Of a DNA stretch of 64,000 nucleotides, positions 58,863 through 64,000 are shown piece by piece. Source of the DNA: Epilithonimonas lactis (lineage in GTDB: Bacteria > Bacteroidota > Bacteroidia > Flavobacteriales > Weeksellaceae); the NCBI RefSeq assembly GCF_900110605.1, contig NZ_FOFI01000001.1, positions 124,001 to 188,000 of the forward strand, written 5' to 3'. Below the pieces are notes generated by a model. The model worked only from the letters and a program-made list of their open reading frames with translations. It did not search any database and was not told the DNA's origin. Within the stretch, counting starts at the first letter, position 1. Each line of letters begins with the position of its first letter. The position numbers were made by a program, and so were the translations under genes.

Positions 58863-60215
58863 CTAATAATCTTTCGAAATCACAGAAACTGAATTTGTTG
58901 CGTCCTGATCAAATATCTCTGCCGCTAATCTGACTGCTCTTTCGCCATAATATGCGCACACGAACGGTTGCAGGATTTGGATTGCACCTCCGATAGCTTT
59001 CGCACCCGTCGCCAAATTTGCTCTGTTGTTGGCTCGGATGTTACTCTGTTTGGAATCTATGGCTTCCTGTGCATTTGCTGTGGTGTTCATCCCGCCCATT
59101 GTACCTCTCGAGTTGGTGTAGATCCGCCGCACTTCTTCACCAAATTCTCCGGCTTTTATTTTTGCCAAGACAGCCTTCATTTCGGGATTGTTTCTTGCTG
59201 ACAGCGAGCCTCCGTTTGCGTTTGCTCTTTCCAGCGCTGCGTTGATTTGTGCAATGTGATTAGCATTACCTTTGTTTTTGATAAGATTGTCTCTAATGTC
59301 CGTCAGATTTTTGATATCATTAATGTCGTCTGGTGCATTATACTCATCATTAGGATTAATTGTTGCCGCATTTTCCGTCGGATCTTCCCACCATTCAGGA
59401 TCCTGATATGCATTTTCTTTTATTTCGTCGTAAGTTTCATTTCCAAGTGCAGCGCCGGTAGTATCTCCAAACCAATTAGCGGCTGGATTCAAAGCGTAAT
59501 GTCCGATTCCCATCCAAACAACATATTGACCCAAAGCACCCCATCCGAAACCATTTCCCAACATAAAACCACTTATGAAACCCGCTGCAACACCCCATTT
59601 CATCTCAGTCTGATTGTTTTCTCCAATAGCTTTTGCGGCTTGTGCGGCCAAAGTTTCGCTGATAAAAGGTAATAATACGCCTCCCGGCTCTTTACAAACT
59701 AATTTTGAATTTTTCACCAATGCCAAATGTTTCTCTTTGATAGAGACGTTTTGACTATCAAATCTCACTGTTTGGTGATGCATTACCCATTTACTTTCTT
59801 CATAACCAATCATTTCGGAGCAAGTTGGACTTTGCATCATTTGTACAGCTCCCCAAATCAAACAGCCGATAGCGATAGCACCACCCACAATCCATCCTGC
59901 GACAGGGATCACTGCAACTGCTGCAGCTACTGTAAGTCCTGCTGCAATTCCCACACCTACTGTAGCTGCCATTCCCACTGCGATACCTGCGCCGAATGCA
60001 ACAGTTCCTGCACCGGAACTCCACCCACTTTTACATTTAAAATCAGCTGTCAATTTTTTATCTAAAACGACCAGAAAAACTCTATTTTGCGAACCTAATT
60101 TTACGGTTTGATTAGCTTTAGGTCTCATTTCATTGTCAATTGTGAGCTGTTTGTATTCTGTACCGAGTTGGTTCATACAAACAGTGTATACTTTATCCGG
60201 CAAATAACTTCCCAT
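58863..60215 (-). CDS. T6SS cargo / effector candidate with glycine-rich membrane segments
   Basis: A 450-residue protein at the end of the VgrG module. Residues 1-65 (MGSYLPDKVYTVCMNQLGTEYK ... VVLDKKLTADFKCKSG) form a small domain that may dock it to the spike. Residues 68-125 are a glycine/alanine-rich hydrophobic hairpin (GAGIAVGMAATVGVGIAAGL, VAGWIVGGAIAIGCLIWGAV). 'QTVRFDSQNVSI' and 'NSKLVCKEPGGVLLPFI' are in the middle, and a second hydrophobic part lies at 205-250. The C-terminal 170 residues (from ENAATINPNDEYNAPDD) are soluble and helical. I recognise no toxin active site; pore formation is possible. Confidence 0.55.
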   Translation of the reverse strand: MGSYLPDKVYTVCMNQLGTEYKQLTIDNEMRPKANQTVKLGSQNRVFLVVLDKKLTADFKCKSGWSSGAGTVAFGAGIAVGMAATVGVGIAAGLTVAAAVAVIPVAGWIVGGAIAIGCLIWGAVQMMQSPTCSEMIGYEESKWVMHHQTVRFDSQNVSIKEKHLALVKNSKLVCKEPGGVLLPFISETLAAQAAKAIGENNQTEMKWGVAAGFISGFMLGNGFGWGALGQYVVWMGIGHYALNPAANWFGDTTGAALGNETYDEIKENAYQDPEWWEDPTENAATINPNDEYNAPDDINDIKNLTDIRDNLIKNKGNANHIAQINAALERANANGGSLSARNNPEMKAVLAKIKAGEFGEEVRRIYTNSRGTMGGMNTTANAQEAIDSKQSNIRANNRANLATGAKAIGGAIQILQPFVCAYYGERAVRLAAEIFDQDATNSVSVISKDY

Positions 60216-60451
60216 AATTAATTGTTTTTTGATAAATTAATGATTCTATATCCTTGATTATAGGTATCTGTTTGATTTGAAAAAGGTTTTACTAATAATA
60301 GAAATTCAGCACTGAATGAAAAAATAGCTGAAAAACAGGTTTTTATTTTCTCATTAAAAAAGTGTGGCCAAATGGCACTGTAATTATAATTGCTACTACA
60401 ATTCCTGATTTTATATTTGCCTATTGTCTAAACCTTTGAAATTATATTCTT

Positions 60452-61036
60452 TCATTTAATATTTTTTAAATAAATGCCTTGGTTTTCAAAATGAATCGCT
60501 TTTTTGACTTTATTATCAAAATTATTTTTCAAAAAAGGAGAAATAAATTCTACGAATTCATCTGTTAATCGCAAATCCTCTTTTGTTGAAAATGGAGTTA
60601 AAAAATTTGTTCCTACCCTTATTTTAATTTTTTGCTCATTGGTAAAAAAAGATAAATAGCGAAAATTTTCATTGCCTAGATAGCTTATCTTCTGGATATC
60701 CCTTTTTTCCAATCTCCATTTTTCATTTTTGAAAGTGATTGTCAAATGATCTTCAAGAGCTATGATGGTCCAAAGATTTTTATACCTATGACTCAAGACC
60801 TTTATGAATAAGACAGAGACAGAAAAGCCAATGAGGAGACATAGGAAAAAAAATCTTTTGGAAATACGTACTATAGAATCTAACTGGAAATATTCATAAT
60901 AAAACAGCAATAGACCAAACCAGACGACAATGAGTGCTAGGCCTGCGATGAGTGCTATGGACAATTCTGTTTTAGAATCAACACCGTAAAATTCAAATTT
61001 GCGCTCTTTCATATTTTTCATCTTCTGATGGAACAT
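60452..61036 (-). CDS. Two-helix membrane protein of the VgrG module
   Basis: A 194-residue protein with membrane helices at about 27-50 and 62-83, then a soluble part 'ALEDHLTITFKNEKWRLEKRDIQKISYLGNENFRYLSFFTNEQKIKIRVG' that looks like a bacterial PH-type beta barrel. It overlaps the LysM gene by 20-44 bp, depending on whether translation starts at ATG 61036, 61021 or 61012. It could be an immunity or assembly factor. The gene is between the LysM protein and the effector candidate, a place where immunity genes are sometimes found. Confidence 0.6.
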   Translation of the reverse strand: MFHQKMKNMKERKFEFYGVDSKTELSIALIAGLALIVVWFGLLLFYYEYFQLDSIVRISKRFFFLCLLIGFSVSVLFIKVLSHRYKNLWTIIALEDHLTITFKNEKWRLEKRDIQKISYLGNENFRYLSFFTNEQKIKIRVGTNFLTPFSTKEDLRLTDEFVEFISPFLKNNFDNKVKKAIHFENQGIYLKNIK

Positions 61037-62099
61037 AATTCTCTAATTTTTTGAGATGAAACTCACAGGTATTGTCAATATTATCTGCAATTTGTTCCAT
61101 AATAAAAACGTCTGCAGTTTCTATTATTTTTTCTTCGGTATTGTACTCTATCCTTGTGCGGAATTCCAGTTTGTATTCTGTGAAACTGTATTTGATATTG
61201 GGCTTGTGAATTTCATCATATTTTTTCTCTATTTCAGAAACTAATTCTGGGTTTAATTTTACAGTTCCTACTTTTCTAAGTTTAAGAATACCATTCTCTT
61301 CTGATATTTTGTCATATTTAAACTCTAATGGTACAATAACTGGCGGGACAATAGTAGACATAAAAGGAAAATCTTCGGGCAGAATGTTTTCAGTTTTTTT
61401 TACTAAAAAGGAATCAAAGCAACAGAAGTAAAAGAGGTTTCGTCTGTATTCTTCCTCTGCCAGTTTATAATCAACAGAAAATTGCTTGTCTCCTAAACCT
61501 TTGAGGTCCTCAACAGCTTTTGTATTGGTCTGCTGTAGTTTTTGGATGAATTTGGATTTTTCAAAATCTTCATCTCGAAATTTTTCCCATTCAGATTGTA
61601 TTTCATTTTTGTTCAATACTTCCTGCACACGTCCGTTTGATTCTGATAGACTGCACAGAACATTATTCTTAATAAATTCTGTTTTTGATATAAATTCGAA
61701 TGACAGATTCAGAACTGCGGGATTGAAATTGTATAAATGCTCTTCCAATTTGACATGGGCAATTCTGTTTTCAAGAGATTGTAGTAATAAATACTGAAAT
61801 TTTTGTTCTACAAAATGAACAGTTTTTCCATCAACTTTTGAAGTATTGATCTGCTCACATCTATATCTTGCTTTTTGCTCAAAGTTGATGGTGTCTGATA
61901 AGTTTTGGCTCTTCTTTTCAGAATGTACTGGTAATATTATTTCATTAATATGAATTGGAATTGTACTACCAAAAAATTGCTGTGTTATAGAGGCATTGGC
62001 ATTATGAAAATTCAACAGATCTTCAACATCTATCTTATGCTCTAGCGCAATAGATTCCAAAGTGTCATCCTTCTTTATGGCGTATCTTTTATGTTCCAT
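60993..62099 (-). CDS. LysM-domain protein of the VgrG module
   Basis: A 368-residue protein. Residues 5-52 are a LysM domain (RYAIKKDDTLESIALEHKIDVEDLLNFHNAN). The remaining 300 residues are charged and helical, with no signal peptide, so it acts inside the producer or as secreted spike cargo. It starts 1 bp after vgrG and likely links the spike to the next genes, as an adaptor or chaperone. LysM proteins next to VgrG are common in Bacteroidota T6SS and related contractile systems. Confidence 0.75.
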   Translation of the reverse strand: MEHKRYAIKKDDTLESIALEHKIDVEDLLNFHNANASITQQFFGSTIPIHINEIILPVHSEKKSQNLSDTINFEQKARYRCEQINTSKVDGKTVHFVEQKFQYLLLQSLENRIAHVKLEEHLYNFNPAVLNLSFEFISKTEFIKNNVLCSLSESNGRVQEVLNKNEIQSEWEKFRDEDFEKSKFIQKLQQTNTKAVEDLKGLGDKQFSVDYKLAEEEYRRNLFYFCCFDSFLVKKTENILPEDFPFMSTIVPPVIVPLEFKYDKISEENGILKLRKVGTVKLNPELVSEIEKKYDEIHKPNIKYSFTEYKLEFRTRIEYNTEEKIIETADVFIMEQIADNIDNTCEFHLKKLENYVPSEDEKYERAQI

Positions 62100-62100
62100 G

Positions 62101-64000
62101 CTAGTTGATATCTACTTTTGTTGCTTTTATGGTAACATCTTTTCCTCCCGTTATCTCCACACTTCCTTCGCCACTGGATCCTACTGTAGCCAAAGCTGTT
62201 CCTCCAAAATGCGATTCTTCGCCAATAATATTTATTTTTTTTCCTAAAATATCTATAGTGCCATCGGACTTCATCGTGATAGAGCTGTCTCCGGTCTTAA
62301 AAGTTATTTCTTTGTCACAGGTGATACTTACATTACCTTCGTTATCAAGTTTTAGTACAGCGTTAGAGCCTCCGTCTTCTTTGCTTCCTACCTTGATGGA
62401 ATGCATTACGCCAACATTTTCTGTTGCATTATTGCTAACTGAGGTAGTCACATCGCCAGTACCGCTCAGGGTGACGTAGTTACCGTTTCTGTCTTTGATT
62501 TCAATTCCGCAGACATCATTAAATTGGATAATGTTCCCACTTTTACTGCTAATGCTTTTAATATTGTTCCCGTTTCCACCTCCACCAGCAACTTTACCAT
62601 GGAACAGTCCTCCCATAACAAAAGGACGATCCGGATGATTGTGTATAAAATCGACCATTACCTGATCGCCAACCTCAGGAATAGCCATGAATCCTCTGTT
62701 TTTACTTACTTTATCACTGCTTCCGGCATCTGGTGTCATCACACGGATAAAGTCCGTAGTGTCGTGCATATGCCAGTCAAAGCGCACTTGAACCCTGCCC
62801 TGATTTTGAGGATCTGTATTGGAAATTACGGTCGCCATTTGAGTTTCTGCATTTGGATATTCAAATTCTGGACGAGGCAAAAATCCACTGTCTGCAGCAA
62901 CTGCTTCAAAAGTTCCTTGGTAGTTTCCCTTACCATCTACCTCGTGTTGGGTTTCTGTAACGATCAACTTCGTAAAGTAAGATGTTTGACTGCTGTCTTT
63001 CTTTCTCATATTAATTTCTGCTGTACAGCCGGGATAAAGAAAAGGGATTGATGTTTTTCCTGACGTTACAAAAACTTCTGCAACTTTGCTGCCTGCTGCT
63101 CCTTTTTGTGAAGCAGCGATATCCATAGAAGTTGATGATCTTATGGGTGCTATGCGGAGTGATGGTGTGGTAAAGGTTTTTTCTGCAATCTGTTGCGCTC
63201 GGTTTGCAATATCCGAAACATGTTTTACAGTAGATTTGCCTGTGGTCAATTTTTCGTTTTTACTACTGTTGTAGCCATAAAATGTAGGATTGACATGCGT
63301 CGCTTTCATTTTTAATTTTACATCTGAGATGTTGCTTTTATAGATCAAACGAAGCGGATTTTCTGGTGGCGGTAATGTTCCGAAATGCAACACTTCACCA
63401 TCATAAAAGAACTGTTCGCCGTATGCCTCCGCCATTCTAGCAAGATAATTGTAATGCGTTTCATTGTATTGAGATGAGTAGCTGATGTTTTTCACATAAC
63501 CGCAATCGATACGGAAGTCATAATTGTTGTTGAGCGCTTCTTTTATAATGGCATCGGCAATCGTGCTCAGGCTTACGGAAGATGAACCTCCAAAGCTTTG
63601 CGTGTGTGGTGCAGCATCCAAAAGAATCGTAGGACTGTATCCGGAAAGTACGATGATCCCTAAATTTCCTTCTTCCTGTTCGTATTCCACACTTAGGATG
63701 ACTCCAACAAATGTTCTTTCGGGTCCATCAGGCATACCTTTATAACTGAAAACGACCGTAAGTCTCTTCCCAAGAAAATTTTGAGCTTCATTCAGTTCAT
63801 GATTTTCCGATTTTTCTAAAGCATCGTGTGGCAGTTTGAGCTCAAAAGAATGGTGTTTGCAAGCACTTTGATTCAGAGAAAAATGATTGTAATGATTGAT
63901 GACTGTTCCCTCGACAATAATTTTGAGTCCCACAACTCGGTTGATTCCAAAAATTTGATGCACGTCTATTGCATTGGAATTGTAAATCTTTGACGTTGGC
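62101..64000 (-). CDS. vgrG: VgrG (TssI) spike protein of a Bacteroidota type VI secretion system (5' end beyond window)
   Basis: At least 632 residues, open to the right edge; the first in-window GTG (63963) is probably not the true start because coding continues upstream in frame (PTSKIYNSNAID). The gp27-like part has 'KKHSFELKLPHDAL'-type start and 'SGYSPTILLDAAPHTQSFGG', 'ISYSSQYNETHYNYLARMAEAYGEQFFYDGEVLHFG'. The gp5-like OB fold has 'VRFDWH' and 'GFMAIPEVGDQVMVDFIHNHPDRPFVMGGLFHG', then a beta-helix (GNIIQFNDVCGIEIKDRNGN). These fit T6SS subtype iii. It tops the contractile tube and carries cargo. Confidence 0.9.
   Translation of the reverse strand, partial: PTSKIYNSNAIDVHQIFGINRVVGLKIIVEGTVINHYNHFSLNQSACKHHSFELKLPHDALEKSENHELNEAQNFLGKRLTVVFSYKGMPDGPERTFVGVILSVEYEQEEGNLGIIVLSGYSPTILLDAAPHTQSFGGSSSVSLSTIADAIIKEALNNNYDFRIDCGYVKNISYSSQYNETHYNYLARMAEAYGEQFFYDGEVLHFGTLPPPENPLRLIYKSNISDVKLKMKATHVNPTFYGYNSSKNEKLTTGKSTVKHVSDIANRAQQIAEKTFTTPSLRIAPIRSSTSMDIAASQKGAAGSKVAEVFVTSGKTSIPFLYPGCTAEINMRKKDSSQTSYFTKLIVTETQHEVDGKGNYQGTFEAVAADSGFLPRPEFEYPNAETQMATVISNTDPQNQGRVQVRFDWHMHDTTDFIRVMTPDAGSSDKVSKNRGFMAIPEVGDQVMVDFIHNHPDRPFVMGGLFHGKVAGGGGNGNNIKSISSKSGNIIQFNDVCGIEIKDRNGNYVTLSGTGDVTTSVSNNATENVGVMHSIKVGSKEDGGSNAVLKLDNEGNVSITCDKEITFKTGDSSITMKSDGTIDILGKKINIIGEESHFGGTALATVGSSGEGSVEITGGKDVTIKATKVDIN

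Overview
The window looks like core chromosome of a low-GC flavobacterium, most likely a Chryseobacterium/Epilithonimonas-type member of the Weeksellaceae. The case rests on several signs. Promoters read TTG-N17-20-TAnnTTTG, the Bacteroidota sigma form. The gene set includes a PorZ-like type IX secretion protein, an exbB-exbD-exbD-tonB operon, bacillithiol synthesis (BshB1), DUF3276/PUR and DUF898 proteins and a Bacteroidota-style VgrG. Many small lipoproteins end their signal in a short 'ACKK'-like motif. No rRNA, prophage, insertion sequence or CRISPR array was seen. One tRNA (His) is present.

Layout. 1-2.3 kb: the end of riboflavin synthase, an NtrY-like sensor kinase and TrmN6. 2.4-7 kb: FtsE, ribosomal protein L34, then KDO transferase WaaA, an unknown protein and a GT2 glycosyltransferase. 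This three-gene segment is bracketed by a perfect 32-bp inverted repeat. 7-10 kb: LeuRS with an unusual AT-rich insert. 10.3-16.1 kb: the TonB energising operon, a small membrane protein, a PstS-like lipoprotein and a TPR protein. 16.2-18.7 kb: BshB1, tRNA-His, a GT-C type membrane protein and a PUR protein. 18.9-25.6 kb: an MdlA-like ABC exporter, Mqo, an unknown protein, an M48 protease paired with a DUF898 membrane protein, and DapA. 25.8-31 kb: a 5'-nucleotidase split into two overlapping genes in reverse domain order, PorZ, RecO and a GNAT enzyme. 31.4-45 kb: an Imm27-like small protein, RecG, secreted TPR and thioredoxin proteins, three POT peptide transporters, a RelE-type toxin-antitoxin pair and a DPP4-like S9 peptidase, which suggests a peptide-using lifestyle. 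45-58.7 kb: TrhO with a fused U32-like C-terminal domain, 5-FTHF cyclo-ligase, two paralogous Ala-rich lipoproteins flanking a minus-strand pair, a TrmH-type methyltransferase, LptB, small secreted proteins, DinB, an Ntn amide hydrolase, a WYL regulator, a degenerate M23 protein, an ABC exporter, a cobalamin adenosyltransferase and thiamine pyrophosphokinase. 58.7-64 kb: a type VI secretion cargo module (VgrG, LysM protein, two-TM protein, glycine-rich effector candidate) that runs off the right edge and ends next to a perfect 57-bp tandem duplication.

Intergenic DNA carries a dispersed repeat family of about 90-120 bp (five copies) plus several hairpin repeats. The repeats, the TrhO-U32 fusion and the T6SS cargo end are the parts most worth following up. 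Nothing in the window can be called a new defence or mobile system with confidence.
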